A DNA stretch of 64,000 nucleotides from Agromyces protaetiae (GCF_030866785.1 NZ_CP133018.1:4030001-4094000), one strand, 5' to 3'. Numbered from the stretch's first letter, positions 1 through 8,981 are shown. Notes: generated by a model from the sequence alone, not told the origin. Numbers and translations are program-made.

Positions 1-535
1 GCAGCGAGTTCGTGGATGCCGCGAGGAAGGTCGTGAACGCGCTCACGACCGCACCGAGCATGATGCCGATGAGCGGCACCACGAGGGTGGTGCGCAGCAC
101 GACCCGGCGAAGCACCGCCAGGAAGACGAGCGTGCCGGCGAACGCGGTGAGGCTCGCGACGATCATCTGCGTGGTGAGCCCGGCGGCCGGTGCGATGAGC
201 ACGGTGAGCAGCAGGCCGAGCGCCGCCCACTCGGTCGTGCCGGCGGTGGTCGCGTCGACGAAGCGGTTCTGCGTGAGCATCTGCATGACGAGCCCGCTGA
301 CCGCCATTGCGCAACCGGCGAGGACCAACGCGATCGTGCGCGGGATGCGCGTGATCGCGAACATCTCGCCGCCGAGCTCGCCGCCGACGACGTCGTAGAC
401 CCCGACGAACAGGGACGCGGCGAGCACGGCCAGGGTGACGAGCAACGCCGCGGGCAACGCGAAGCGCCGGAGGCGCGCACCGCGACGGGTGCGCACCTCC
501 GGGCCGACGGCGGATGCCGTTCGCGAGGTCGTCAC
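1..535 (-). CDS. FecCD-family siderophore ABC transporter permease (partial, N-terminal half)
   Basis: This is an inner-membrane permease subunit that imports ferric siderophores together with the binding protein just upstream. About 178 residues are visible from a GTG start at 535 before the window edge; the family usually has 320-350 residues, so roughly half is missing. The visible part has a basic cytoplasmic N-terminus, several hydrophobic segments, and the family stretch RIPRTIALVLAG followed by GLVMQMLTQNRFVDATTAGT. The GTTEW variant resembles the FatD/CeuB/YclN subgroup that works with catecholate or mixed siderophores. Its start lies 5 nt after the stop of the binding-protein gene, so the two are one transcript. 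The iron box at 1583-1601 probably controls both. Confidence 0.88.
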   Translation of the reverse strand, partial: MTTSRTASAVGPEVRTRRGARLRRFALPAALLVTLAVLAASLFVGVYDVVGGELGGEMFAITRIPRTIALVLAGCAMAVSGLVMQMLTQNRFVDATTAGTTEWAALGLLLTVLIAPAAGLTTQMIVASLTAFAGTLVFLAVLRRVVLRTTLVVPLIGIMLGAVVSAFTTFLAASTNSL

Positions 536-540
536 GGGGC

Positions 541-1530
541 TCAGGCTCCGAACGCCTCGGCGATCTGCTCGTAGAGCGCGGTGTACGACTGGATGTCCTC
601 GGTGAGGTAGAAGTTCGGGTCGACGTAGATGATCTGGCCCTCCTTCACCGCGGTCACGTTGGCGAGCGCCTCCGAGCCCTCGATGAGCTCCACCGCCGGC
701 ACATACCCCTCGGCGTTGGTGAGGGCGCCGTCGCGGTCCATCACGATGAGCCAGTCGGGGTTCGCGGCCGCGATCGCCTCGACGCTGATGTCGTCGCCGT
801 GCGAGGTGTCCTCCGCGGCCTGCTCGATGGCGGGCACGAGGTCGAGGGTCGGGTACAGCACGCCGAGGCTGCGGCCGGTCACCGGCGCGATGTAGGCGAT
901 CTCGCCGCCTGAGGTGAGCAGCGTGGTGACGGTCGACTCGCCGTCGTAGGCGCCCTTCGCCTCGTCGATCGCCGACTCGAACGCGGCCGCGAGCTCTGCG
1001 GCCTCCGCCTCACGGTCGAAGATCTGGCCGAGGATCTCGATCTGACGGACGAGCTCGGCACCCGGCTCCTCACCCTCGCGGGGTGCGATCTCGATGACCG
1101 CCGCGTCGGGGTTCTGCGCCACGATCGCATCGTACGACTCCGCGAAGCGGTACCCGCCGATCACGAGGTCGGGCTGAGCGGCGACGATCGACTCGAGCTT
1201 CGGCTCGAAGTGCGCGCCCGCGTCGAGCACCGCCTCGTCGTCCGTGTAGACCGGCCAGATCGTGCCCATGATCTGCTTCGGCGCCGCGACGAGCGGCACG
1301 TCCCAGGCCGACAGCGTCTCGAACACGTGATTGTCGAGCGCGACGACGCGCTCGGGGTTCACCGGCACCTCGATCTCGCCGTGGTTGTCCTCGATCGTGA
1401 TCGTGCCGCTCGCGGCCGCACTCGTCGCCGGTTCCTCGGCATCGCTCGCGGGAGCGGCACACCCCGTGAACGCGAGCGACACGGCGGCGAGCGCGCTGAT
1501 GACGATGAGGTCGGAACGGCGTCTGGGCAT
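541..1530 (-). CDS. Siderophore-binding lipoprotein of an iron ABC transporter
   Basis: This is an extracellular lipoprotein that captures a ferric siderophore and hands it to the FecCD permease. The 329-residue protein has a lipoprotein signal peptide with basic MPRRR, a hydrophobic core and FTGC with the lipidated Cys at residue 24. The mature part follows the FatB/YclQ/FhuD (PF01497) pattern: VPVNPERVVALDNHVFETL near the start, QPDLVIGGYRF in the middle, and a C-terminal EGQIIYVDPNFYL strand. It opens an iron-uptake operon read leftward, with the permease 5 nt downstream. A DtxR/IdeR-type operator lies about 50 nt upstream, so expression should rise when iron is scarce. The bound siderophore cannot be told from sequence. 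Confidence 0.9.
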   Translation of the reverse strand: MPRRRSDLIVISALAAVSLAFTGCAAPASDAEEPATSAAASGTITIEDNHGEIEVPVNPERVVALDNHVFETLSAWDVPLVAAPKQIMGTIWPVYTDDEAVLDAGAHFEPKLESIVAAQPDLVIGGYRFAESYDAIVAQNPDAAVIEIAPREGEEPGAELVRQIEILGQIFDREAEAAELAAAFESAIDEAKGAYDGESTVTTLLTSGGEIAYIAPVTGRSLGVLYPTLDLVPAIEQAAEDTSHGDDISVEAIAAANPDWLIVMDRDGALTNAEGYVPAVELIEGSEALANVTAVKEGQIIYVDPNFYLTEDIQSYTALYEQIAEAFGA

Positions 1531-1582
1531 GGCGGAAGAGCTCCATTTCCTTCACTGGATGCTGATGCAGAAGCGCATCGAA

Positions 1583-1601
1583 TTAGGTAAGGCTAACCTA
1601 T
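1583..1601 (-). promoter_or_regulatory. DtxR/IdeR-type iron box
   Basis: The 19 bases read TTAGGTAAGGCTAACCTAT. They match the known actinobacterial iron-box consensus (TTAGGTTAGGCTAACCTAA) at 17 of 19 positions and form an imperfect palindrome. The box lies 53 nt upstream of the siderophore-binding lipoprotein start, where iron-loaded DtxR/IdeR would block transcription. Confidence 0.88.
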
Positions 1602-1633
1602 ATCTGGTGATGGAATCGCGAAAGGGGCTGCAC

Positions 1634-2053
1634 TCAGACGAGGCGCTGGACGAGTTCGACGGCGATCGCTTCGTCGTCATCCGCGCTGAGCCCGCTCACC
1701 CCCACGGCGCCCAGCACCGCTCCCCCCGAGCGCACGGGCTCACCCCCGGGCACGACCAGGAGCTCGTCGTCTCCGAGTTGCTCGAGGTCGAGGCGCCCGT
1801 CCGCCACCGATGCCGCCGCCTCCCGCGTGCTGCGCCGCAACAGCACGGCGGTGTACGCCTTCCGCAGTGCGACGCGACGCGGGAGCGGACCGACGAGGTC
1901 GTGGGCTCCGAACGCGACGAGCTCGCCGGCGGGCCCGACGACCGCGACCGCGACCCCGCTCGTCTCACCGTGTGCGGCACGAGCGTCGTTCAGCCCCCCA
2001 TACACGGCCGCGAGCGCCGCCTCGACGCCGACCACCGGGCGCGTGACGCTCAT
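1634..2053 (-). CDS. GlcG/HbpS-family protein (DUF336)
   Basis: This is a 139-residue single-domain protein of the HbpS/GlcG family (PF03928). The family includes the heme-binding extracellular HbpS of Streptomyces and the GlcG proteins that sit in glycolate and diol operons. Visible features are an N-terminal helix with ALAAVYGGLNDARAAHG, the strand VAVAVVGPAGELVAFGAHD and the glycine-rich end GEPVRSGGAVLGAVGVSG. No signal peptide is seen. Its ATG overlaps the stop of the DHDPS-family gene by 4 nt (ATGA), so it is translationally coupled to the acid-sugar operon and is its last gene. A role as cofactor carrier or accessory protein is inferred from context; the true ligand is unknown. Confidence 0.78.
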   Translation of the reverse strand: MSVTRPVVGVEAALAAVYGGLNDARAAHGETSGVAVAVVGPAGELVAFGAHDLVGPLPRRVALRKAYTAVLLRRSTREAAASVADGRLDLEQLGDDELLVVPGGEPVRSGGAVLGAVGVSGLSADDDEAIAVELVQRLV

Positions 2054-2976
2054 CGCGTCCCCGTGGCCGACTCATCGGCGGCCTCGCCGATCCAGGCGTC
2101 GAGACGCTCGGCGAGGCGGCGCACGCGTTCGCGGGCCTCGTCGGCGAGCGGAGTGAACGGTGCCCGGCACTCCCCGAGCGACCCGCCGCGCACGCCCGAG
2201 AGCATCTTCGCGGCGGGGAAGACGTCGATGGCGACGAGCTCATCGACGACGGTGTTGATACGGGCCTGCCAGCGTCGCGCCTCCTCGAGGTCGCCGCGTT
2301 CGAGGGCTGCGCGAGCCATCCGGAACAGCTCGACCTGCACGCCCACGGTGGTGCCGATCGACCCGCGTGTCCCCGCAGCTGAAGCGGCGACGAAGATCTC
2401 GTCGAAGCCGTTGATCACTGCGAGCCGCGGATGCCGCGCGGTGATGCGCTCGACGGCGAACAGGTCGTGGGAGGTGTGCTTGACACCGACCACCCTCGGG
2501 TCGGCCAGGAGCTCGCGTCCGAGTTCTCCGGTCATGTCGACGCCGGTGAACTGCGGGATGTTGTAGACGATCATCGGCACGTCCACCCGGTCCATCACCG
2601 AGCGGTAGTGACCCAGCACCTGCGCGGGGGTGTAGCGGTAGTAGATCGGCGGGATCATGGACACCGCGGCGGCTCCTGCGGCGTGTGCCTGCTCGGCGAG
2701 CCCGATCGAGCTTCGCGTGCTCAGCGCCCCCACGTGCGCCACGACCGGAACGCGTCCCGCGGCGGCCGACACGGCGGTCGCCGTGACCAGCGCGCGCTCC
2801 GCCTCGTCGAGCAGCAGGCCTTCTCCCGACGAACCCGCACAGTAGATGCCTTCGACCCCGCGCCGGACGTACTCGTCGACGAGCGCTGCGAGTCGATCGG
2901 CGTCCACGGCACCGCTCGTGTCGTACGGCGTCGCGATCGCGGCGAACAGCACGCCGAGGTCGGGCGTGCTCACCAT
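2050..2976 (-). CDS. DHDPS/NAL-family lyase (2-keto-3-deoxy-acid aldolase or dehydratase)
   Basis: This is a 308-residue (beta/alpha)8-barrel Schiff-base lyase. The motifs are complete: GSSGEG at about 48-53 for the pyruvate carboxyl, VYNIP with the catalytic Tyr at 138, and VGVKHTS with the Schiff-base Lys at 166. In this family (DapA, N-acetylneuraminate lyase, KDG aldolase, KDGlucarate dehydratase) the keto-acid substrate differs and cannot be read from these motifs. Here the neighbours are an enolase-superfamily dehydratase and an SDR, so cleavage or dehydration of a 2-keto-3-deoxy sugar acid is likely. The ATG at 2976 overlaps the SDR stop by 7 nt. The frame stays open far upstream, but that extension runs antiparallel-free through the SDR gene in another phase and is not coding. 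Confidence 0.88.
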   Translation of the reverse strand: MVSTPDLGVLFAAIATPYDTSGAVDADRLAALVDEYVRRGVEGIYCAGSSGEGLLLDEAERALVTATAVSAAAGRVPVVAHVGALSTRSSIGLAEQAHAAGAAAVSMIPPIYYRYTPAQVLGHYRSVMDRVDVPMIVYNIPQFTGVDMTGELGRELLADPRVVGVKHTSHDLFAVERITARHPRLAVINGFDEIFVAASAAGTRGSIGTTVGVQVELFRMARAALERGDLEEARRWQARINTVVDELVAIDVFPAAKMLSGVRGGSLGECRAPFTPLADEARERVRRLAERLDAWIGEAADESATGTR

Positions 2977-3794
2977 GCCGTCCACCCGCCGTCCACCACC
3001 AGGTTCGCGCCAGTCATGTAGCGCGAACCGTCGGCGAGGAGGAAGACCAGCGCCGCGTCGAACTCGTCGGCCTCGGCCATGCGCCCGATCGGGATACGGC
3101 CCGTGTAGCGCTCTTGGAACGTCGGATGCTGCGTCTCGCGTCGCACTCCGGAGGGCGTGAGCGTGTTCACCCGGATACCGTGCCGACCCCAGTAGGTGGC
3201 GCAGTAGCGGGTGAGGTTGTAGACGCCCGACTTGGCGGCGGAATAGGCGACGGGCTTGATGAACGGGACACCGGTCTCCTCCTCCGCGTAGGTGTAGAGG
3301 TCCTGCACCGGTGAGACCATGCCGTAGATCGAGCCCACGTTCACGATCGAGCCGCCGTCGCGCTCGCGCATGGCCGCACCCACGGCCTGGGTGACGAGGA
3401 AGGTGCCGACGAGGTTCACCTCCACCACCTCGCGGAACACCTCGACCGGGAATCCCTCGAACGGACCGGACACCTCCGGCGCGGACCCCGGCTGCGTGTC
3501 CAGCCCCGCGTTGTTGACCAGGCCGTCGATGCCGCCCCAGTGCTGCACGATCTGCTCGACCGCGGCCGACACACTCGCGGCCTCGGTGATGTCGAGGGGG
3601 ACCGCCAGCAGCCGGTCGGGATCGGCGCCGGGAACGGCAGCGTGCAGCGCCGTGGCCGTGACACTCCGCGAGCCGACCGCGACGCGGGCGCCTCGCGCGT
3701 GCAGTGCCCGGACGAACGCGGTACCGATCTGGCCGAGGCCGCCGGTCACGAGAACGACGCGGCCGGTCAGGTCGAACAGTGGGTCGGCGCTCAC
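2970..3794 (-). CDS. Short-chain dehydrogenase/reductase
   Basis: This is a 274-residue classical SDR, an NAD(P)-dependent oxidoreductase acting on alcohol or keto groups. It shows the cofactor motif TGGLGQIG at 17-24, the structural NNAG at 94-97, Ser155, and the catalytic pair Tyr184 and Lys188 in YSAAK. It ends with the usual GANLVVDGGW. Unlike the shortest SDRs it has an insertion before the active site (PVQDLYTYAEEETG), which may form part of a polar substrate pocket. The GTG start at 3794 overlaps the stop of the upstream dehydratase (GTGA), and its own end overlaps the lyase start. I infer oxidation of a sugar acid or its keto-deoxy product. Confidence 0.9.
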   Translation of the reverse strand: MSADPLFDLTGRVVLVTGGLGQIGTAFVRALHARGARVAVGSRSVTATALHAAVPGADPDRLLAVPLDITEAASVSAAVEQIVQHWGGIDGLVNNAGLDTQPGSAPEVSGPFEGFPVEVFREVVEVNLVGTFLVTQAVGAAMRERDGGSIVNVGSIYGMVSPVQDLYTYAEEETGVPFIKPVAYSAAKSGVYNLTRYCATYWGRHGIRVNTLTPSGVRRETQHPTFQERYTGRIPIGRMAEADEFDAALVFLLADGSRYMTGANLVVDGGWTAW

Positions 3795-4879
3795 GCGTCC
3801 ACCTCGTGCGCACGCAGGCGATCGCGGTCGTAGACGAGCCCCAGACCCGGACGTTCCGACGGGACGAAGAACCCGTCGACCACCGGGTGCGGCTCGATGA
3901 CGCCGAGATCGCTGAGCGTCCCGCCGTCGGTCATCTCCGACCACAGTGCGTTGGGCACGGACGCGAGGACGGTCGCGCTGAGCTCCATGACGAAGTGCGG
4001 CGTCATCGGCAGGTTGAACGCGCGTGCGAGCTGCGCGATCCCGAGGTACGGCGTGATCCCGCCCACTCGGCCGAGGTCGGCCTGCACGAAGTCGCACGCG
4101 TCGGCGACGATGTACTCACGGAACTGCTCGAGGGTGTAGAGGTTCTCACCCAGGCCGAGCGGAATGGACGAACGGGCGCGGAGCCGGGCGTGCGAGAGCA
4201 CGTCATCGACGCGGAACGGCTCCTCGAGCCATACCAGCCCGAGATCGCGGAAGCGCTCGGCCGCGATGACCGCGGCAGGCAGCGTCCATCCCTGATTCGC
4301 ATCGACCATGAGCGGATACGGGCCCACCGCCTCGCGGATGAGCGTGAGCCGTTCCAGGTCCTCCTGCACATCGGGTTTGCCGACCTTCACCTTGCCGGCG
4401 GCATAGCCGGCGGCCTTCCACCCTTGGACCTGGTCGATCACCTCTTCGACGGTGAGGTGCAGGTTGATCCCACTGCCGTACAGCGGAATGCGGTCGTGGA
4501 AGCGGCCGAGCAGCCCCGACAGCGGCACCCGGTGATGCTGGGCCACGAGGTCCCACAGCGCGATGTCGACCGCGGCGAGCGCGAGAGTGGTGACCCCGCC
4601 CGTGCCGCTGTCGCGGATGTGGCGCCACGCCTGATCCCACAACGCCCTGGGGTCGACCTCGGCGCCGATGAGCGTGGGCACGAGCTCACGCAGCATCGAC
4701 AGCAGGGTGACGCCGCCGACGCCGCTGGTGTGGGTGAACCCGGTGCCGGTCAGGCCGGTGTCGGTGCGCACGTCCGCGACGAGGATCTCGATGTGGGTCA
4801 CATGGTGGATCTGGTCGCCCCAGTCGCCGTTCGGCAGCGGGATGCGGGACAGGTGCAGCTCGATCGCGTCGATTCTCAT
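3791..4879 (-). CDS. Mandelate racemase/muconate lactonizing enzyme family, probable sugar-acid dehydratase
   Basis: This is a 362-residue enolase-superfamily enzyme. It has the N-terminal capping domain (about 1-125) and a barrel with the catalytic KVK at 163-165, metal ligands Asp193 (VDANQGW), Glu219 (LEEPF) and Glu245 (LGLGENL), Asp268 in the D-R-GG stretch, and His295 (TPHFVMEL). The Lys plus His-Asp dyad is the set used by acid-sugar dehydratases such as rhamnonate and galactonate dehydratase: it abstracts the alpha-proton and eliminates water to give a 2-keto-3-deoxy acid. Which acid is used is not visible. The ATG overlaps the stop of the ABC ATPase by 4 nt, so import and catabolism are one transcription unit. 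Confidence 0.88.
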   Translation of the reverse strand: MRIDAIELHLSRIPLPNGDWGDQIHHVTHIEILVADVRTDTGLTGTGFTHTSGVGGVTLLSMLRELVPTLIGAEVDPRALWDQAWRHIRDSGTGGVTTLALAAVDIALWDLVAQHHRVPLSGLLGRFHDRIPLYGSGINLHLTVEEVIDQVQGWKAAGYAAGKVKVGKPDVQEDLERLTLIREAVGPYPLMVDANQGWTLPAAVIAAERFRDLGLVWLEEPFRVDDVLSHARLRARSSIPLGLGENLYTLEQFREYIVADACDFVQADLGRVGGITPYLGIAQLARAFNLPMTPHFVMELSATVLASVPNALWSEMTDGGTLSDLGVIEPHPVVDGFFVPSERPGLGLVYDRDRLRAHEVDA

Positions 4880-6135
4880 ACGGATGCTCCTTCGCGGGGG
4901 GTCTCGGTGGCGTGACGTGAGGGTTGCGACTCCTGAGGGAGCAACCAGGAGCGCTCCGGGCTGCGGAGGCGCACCCGGACCGGGGCGCCGACGTCGATGA
5001 GGGATCCGGCGTCGGGGTCGGAGACGGTCACGAGCATGTTGCCGCCGTCGGTCTCGACGTCGTACTCGACACTGCTGCCGCGGAAGACGCGCGCGAGCAC
5101 GTGGCCGATGTCACCGCCCTCGTCCGACTCCGCCTCGGGCACGGGCGAGACCTCGACGGTCTCGGGCCGCACGACGAGCACGGAGGCCCCGTCGGAGGTC
5201 ACGCCGGGGTGGGCGGGCACCGTCAGTTCGCGACCGAGCACGTGCACGCGGGCCATGCCGTCGCGCGGCTCGGCGATCAGGGTGGTGGACACGAAGTTGG
5301 CCCGGCCGATGAAGTCGGCGACGAAGGTCGACGCGGGCCGGTGGTACACGCCCTCGGCGGTGTCGATCTGCTCGATCTGCCCGGCGCGCAGCACCACGAT
5401 GCGGTCGGACATCTCGATCGCCTCGTCTTGGTCGTGGGTGACGAAGACCGCGGTGATGCCCAGTCGACGCTGAATGCGGCGGATCTCGGCCCGCATCTGG
5501 ATACGCAGCTTCGCATCGAGGTTCGACAGGGGCTCGTCGAACAGCAGCACCTTGGGCCGCATGACGAGGGCGCGAGCGAGGGCCACGCGCTGCTGCTGCC
5601 CGCCGGACAGCTGGTGCGGGGCGCGCTCGGCGTAGCTCAGCAGGTTCATCGTCGTGAGGGCCGAGTCGACCTCCTCGGCGAGCTGCGCTTTCGAGCGTTT
5701 CTTGATCTTCAGCCCGTACGCGACGTTCTCTCGCACGGTCATGTGCGGAAAGAGGGCGTAGGACTGGAACACCATCGCCATCGGCCGCTTGTCTGGCGAG
5801 ATGCGGGTGAGATCGGCGCCGTCGAGACGGATGCCACCGTCGGTGGTCTGCTCGAATCCCGCGATCATGCGCAGGAGCGTGGTCTTGCCGCATCCGGAGG
5901 GGCCGAGCAGCGTGACGAACTCACCTGGCTTGATGTCGATCGAGACGCCGTCGACCGCGGTGACACTTCGGCCGGCCGGCCCGAAGCGCTTGGTCACGTC
6001 GACCAGGCTCAACCGGCCCTGAGCCGGGGCGGGCGTCGGGGCGTCGAGCGTGCGCACGGCATCCGGGGCGGTGTGGGTCATGGCGGGCTCCTTCGCGGCG
6101 CGTGCGGGGACGGGGTCGATTCGGTGGTCAGTCAT
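4876..6135 (-). CDS. ABC transporter ATP-binding protein, FbpC/PotA type
   Basis: This 419-residue ATPase energises the importer formed with the double permease and binding lipoprotein next door. Walker A is GPSGCGKTT at 78-86, followed by a Q-loop at VFQSYALF, the signature LSGGQ at 176-180, Walker B VLLFDEP ending at Asp200-Glu201, and the H-loop VFVTHDQDE. The last 120 residues fit a TOBE domain. I use the ATG at 6135, which overlaps the permease stop by 8 nt; an in-frame ATG at 6081 would remove 18 unconserved residues and cannot be excluded. Annotation pipelines often call such proteins iron transporters, but the sugar-acid genes downstream favour an organic substrate. Confidence 0.9.
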   Translation of the reverse strand: MTDHRIDPVPARAAKEPAMTHTAPDAVRTLDAPTPAPAQGRLSLVDVTKRFGPAGRSVTAVDGVSIDIKPGEFVTLLGPSGCGKTTLLRMIAGFEQTTDGGIRLDGADLTRISPDKRPMAMVFQSYALFPHMTVRENVAYGLKIKKRSKAQLAEEVDSALTTMNLLSYAERAPHQLSGGQQQRVALARALVMRPKVLLFDEPLSNLDAKLRIQMRAEIRRIQRRLGITAVFVTHDQDEAIEMSDRIVVLRAGQIEQIDTAEGVYHRPASTFVADFIGRANFVSTTLIAEPRDGMARVHVLGRELTVPAHPGVTSDGASVLVVRPETVEVSPVPEAESDEGGDIGHVLARVFRGSSVEYDVETDGGNMLVTVSDPDAGSLIDVGAPVRVRLRSPERSWLLPQESQPSRHATETPREGASV

Positions 6136-7879
6136 CGTCTCCGCCGCGTACGAGGAGGCGGGAACGCAGCACGAGGTTCATCAGGCCGACCACGGTGAGC
6201 ACGATGACGATCAGGAGCGTGCAGAACGCGAATGCGTTGCCGAAGCGCCCCGACTCCACCTCGTTGAGGATCTGCGCGGTCATCAGCTGGACGCTCGGCG
6301 TGGTGATGAACACGATCGCCGAGAGCAGCGTCATGCATTTCGCGAACGCCGAGACCAGACCAGTCAGCAAGGCCGGACGGATGAGCGGCAGCGTCACGGT
6401 GCGGAAGGTGCGCGCGCCGCTGGCGCCCAGCGACGTCGCCGCCTCGTCGATCGCCGGATGGATCTGCTGCAGTGACGAGATCGCCGCCCGCTGCCCCATC
6501 GGCACGGTGGTCGCGACGAAGACCATGACGATGGCGACGACGCCGCCGAGGATCGCGGCACCACCGGCGAGCGCGGGGAACACCTGCAGGCCGAATATCT
6601 CGACCGGCGTGCTGTACGAGACCGCGTAGCCGATGCCGAGCACCGTCCCGGGGACGGCGACACCGAGCATGCCGACGAAGTCGAGCACGCCGCCCAGGCG
6701 CCGGAGCTTGCGCACGACGAGCCATCCGATGGCCATGCCGAGGATGCCCGCGATGGGCGTCGCGATGAGGGCGAGCATCACCGTGTCCCTGGTCGCGTCG
6801 GAGCCCACTCCGAGCAGGATGTAGCGGTAGTGGTCCAGGGTGAGCTCGTTGTTCACGCCGAGGATCTTCACGAAGCCGCCGATGAGCACGGTCGCGTAGA
6901 TGAGGATGATGAACAGCGCGATCGCGACGACGATCGTGAGCACCGGGATCGCGATCCGCAGATCACGGATGGGTCGCTGGGTTCCGGCCGGCTTGCCCGT
7001 GATGGTGACCACGTTCTTGCGAGTGACCCAGTACCTCTGCAGCCCGAACACGAGCAGGGCGGGCAGGAGCAGTGCGATCGAGTAGCCTGCGGCGGCCGGG
7101 ACGTTGTATTCGCCCGTGAGGGCGAGGTAGGCGCGCGCGGCCAGCACGGTGTAGTCGCCGCCGATGACCAGGGGGTTGGCGAGGTCGGCGATCGCCTCCA
7201 CGAACAGCAGCAGGAACGAGCCGGCGATCGCCGGGAGCATGAGCGGCAGGGTGACCTTGCGGAATGTGCGCAACGCGGTCCCGCCGAGATCGGAGGACGC
7301 CTCGTCGAGCGCCGGGTCCATGCTCTCGAGCATCCCCTTCATGTTCATGTACGCCACCGGGAAGAACGACAGCGACAACACGATGGTCAGCCCGCTCAGG
7401 CCGTAGACGTCGAGCGAGAGACCGAGGAGGTCGGAACTGATCATGCCGTTGCGGCCGAACAGCGTGATGAGCGACGTCGCCACGGCGAAGGGCGGTGAGA
7501 CGATCGGCAGCAGGGCGATCAGATGGAGGAGCTTCTTTCCGCGGAAGCGCAGGCGGACCTGGGCGAACGCGAAGAGGAAGCCGACGACCGTTCCCACGGT
7601 TCCCACCGTGACACCCAGCACCAGCGTGTTGATCGCGATGCGGACGTTGGTGGGGTTGGTCACGATGCTGGCCAGCACGCCCAGACCGTCGGGCGTGAGC
7701 GCGTACTGGATCACGCGCCACAGCGGGACGGCGATGAGGAAGACCAGCGCGATCACGACGATCGCGAGGACGATTCGCACGGTGGGATCCGTGGGGATCC
7801 CCCGGCGGTTTCGGCGCGGCGCAGGCGTCGCTGACGATGCCATCGCGCCGATCGGCGGCGTCATAACCGGTGCGCTCAT
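6128..7879 (-). CDS. Fused double-module ABC permease of the ferric-type (FbpB) clan
   Basis: This is a 583-residue inner-membrane protein with two consecutive permease modules, so one chain supplies the whole channel. Each module has about six membrane segments and an EAA-type cytoplasmic loop: ALDEASSDLGGTALRTFRKVTLPLMLPA in the first half and AIDEAATSLGASGARTFRTVTLPLIRPA in the second. The two halves are clearly homologous. Such fused permeases belong to the FbpB clan, which carries iron(III) but also 2-aminoethylphosphonate, thiamine and sugar phosphates. It starts 43 nt after the binding-protein stop and overlaps the ATPase gene by 8 nt. A sugar acid or related anion is the likely cargo. 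Confidence 0.9.
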   Translation of the reverse strand: MSAPVMTPPIGAMASSATPAPRRNRRGIPTDPTVRIVLAIVVIALVFLIAVPLWRVIQYALTPDGLGVLASIVTNPTNVRIAINTLVLGVTVGTVGTVVGFLFAFAQVRLRFRGKKLLHLIALLPIVSPPFAVATSLITLFGRNGMISSDLLGLSLDVYGLSGLTIVLSLSFFPVAYMNMKGMLESMDPALDEASSDLGGTALRTFRKVTLPLMLPAIAGSFLLLFVEAIADLANPLVIGGDYTVLAARAYLALTGEYNVPAAAGYSIALLLPALLVFGLQRYWVTRKNVVTITGKPAGTQRPIRDLRIAIPVLTIVVAIALFIILIYATVLIGGFVKILGVNNELTLDHYRYILLGVGSDATRDTVMLALIATPIAGILGMAIGWLVVRKLRRLGGVLDFVGMLGVAVPGTVLGIGYAVSYSTPVEIFGLQVFPALAGGAAILGGVVAIVMVFVATTVPMGQRAAISSLQQIHPAIDEAATSLGASGARTFRTVTLPLIRPALLTGLVSAFAKCMTLLSAIVFITTPSVQLMTAQILNEVESGRFGNAFAFCTLLIVIVLTVVGLMNLVLRSRLLVRGGDDD

Positions 7880-7922
7880 GGCGAGCCCTCTCGAGGTGTG
7901 TGGGAACGGTCGTCGGCGCGGG

Positions 7923-8981
7923 TCACTCGCGGGGTGCCGTGGCGATCTCGTTGTCGAAACGCGCCGTCAGCTCGGCGCGCATCGCACCCGCGGCGACGGC
8001 GTCATACGGCACGAGGGTGAGCGATCCGAGGTCGACCATGTTCTCGCTGACCGGGGTCTCGGGATTCGACGGGATCTGGAAGGCGCTGGCGGTCTCGCCG
8101 AGCGCCTGCGCCTCGGGCGAGAGCGCCCAGTCGACGAACGCGTGCGCACCCGACTCGTTCGGGCCGTCCGCCACCACGCTGATCGCACCGATCTCGAAGC
8201 CGGTGCCCTCCTCGGGGAACGCCACCTCGAGGGCGGAGAAGCCCTCGTTGATGTACTGCTGGCAGTCGTGGGCGAACACGATGCCGACGGCGACCTCGCC
8301 GCGACCGGCCATCTGCCCGGGCGCGCCACCCGTCTTCGGATACTGGAGGATGTTCTGGTTGAGCTTGGCGAAGTAGTCCAGCGCCGCGTCCTCGTCGCCG
8401 TCGTTGAGTTCGACCTGCGTCCACAATGCGGTGTACGACGTGCCCGAGGTCGACGGGTGCGCGAGCGCGACCTGACTCTTCAGAGCGGGGTCGAGCAGGT
8501 CGTCCCACGTGGTGGGGACGTCGACCCCCAGGTCGCTGAGCACCTCGGTGTTGCTGCAGAAGCTGAGCGCGCCCAGGTAGAGCCCGGTCCAATGCCCGTC
8601 CGGGTCGCGATAGTCGGGGTCGATCGCCTCGGCGACCGGCGACTCGTACGCGGCGAGGAGCCCCTCGTCCCACGCAGCGATGTGGCTGTCGGCGTTGCCG
8701 CCGACCCACACGTCGAACTCGGGCGCCGCGGAGGCCGCCTGCAGCCGTGCGAGCGTCTCGCCGGTGTTGATGCGCACGAAGCGCGCGGGGATGCCGGTGT
8801 CGGCGGTGAACGCGTCGGACATGACCTGGCACCAGTCGTCCTGGACGTTGCAGACGAAGGTGACGGGGTCGTTGCTCGCGGCCGGGCCGCCGGCGGCGGT
8901 GTCGGTGGCGCAGGCCGAGAGCAGGCCGACGGCGATCGCCGCCGCCCCCGCCCCGGCGATTCTCCGGAAGGTGCGGTGCAT
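7923..8981 (-). CDS. Ferric-type ABC transporter substrate-binding lipoprotein
   Basis: This is a 352-residue secreted binding lipoprotein that opens the importer operon. The signal peptide has RTFRR, a hydrophobic stretch and LLSACAT with the lipidated Cys near residue 25. The mature protein fits the type 2 periplasmic-binding fold of the FbpA/FutA/PhnS group (VYSALW-like region TSGTSYTALWTQVELNDG, then GGAPGQMAGRGEVAVGIVFAHD). I see no obvious pair of adjacent tyrosines of the kind that ligates Fe(III) in FbpA, which supports an organic or anionic ligand, but this is a weak argument. A good ribosome site (AAAGGAG) precedes the ATG at 8981. Confidence 0.87.
   Translation of the reverse strand: MHRTFRRIAGAGAAAIAVGLLSACATDTAAGGPAASNDPVTFVCNVQDDWCQVMSDAFTADTGIPARFVRINTGETLARLQAASAAPEFDVWVGGNADSHIAAWDEGLLAAYESPVAEAIDPDYRDPDGHWTGLYLGALSFCSNTEVLSDLGVDVPTTWDDLLDPALKSQVALAHPSTSGTSYTALWTQVELNDGDEDAALDYFAKLNQNILQYPKTGGAPGQMAGRGEVAVGIVFAHDCQQYINEGFSALEVAFPEEGTGFEIGAISVVADGPNESGAHAFVDWALSPEAQALGETASAFQIPSNPETPVSENMVDLGSLTLVPYDAVAAGAMRAELTARFDNEIATAPRE

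Noticed and set aside
4876..8981. Iron(III) uptake system
   Set aside because: No iron box is seen, and it is coupled by overlaps to acid-sugar enzymes; the real iron system is at 1-1530.
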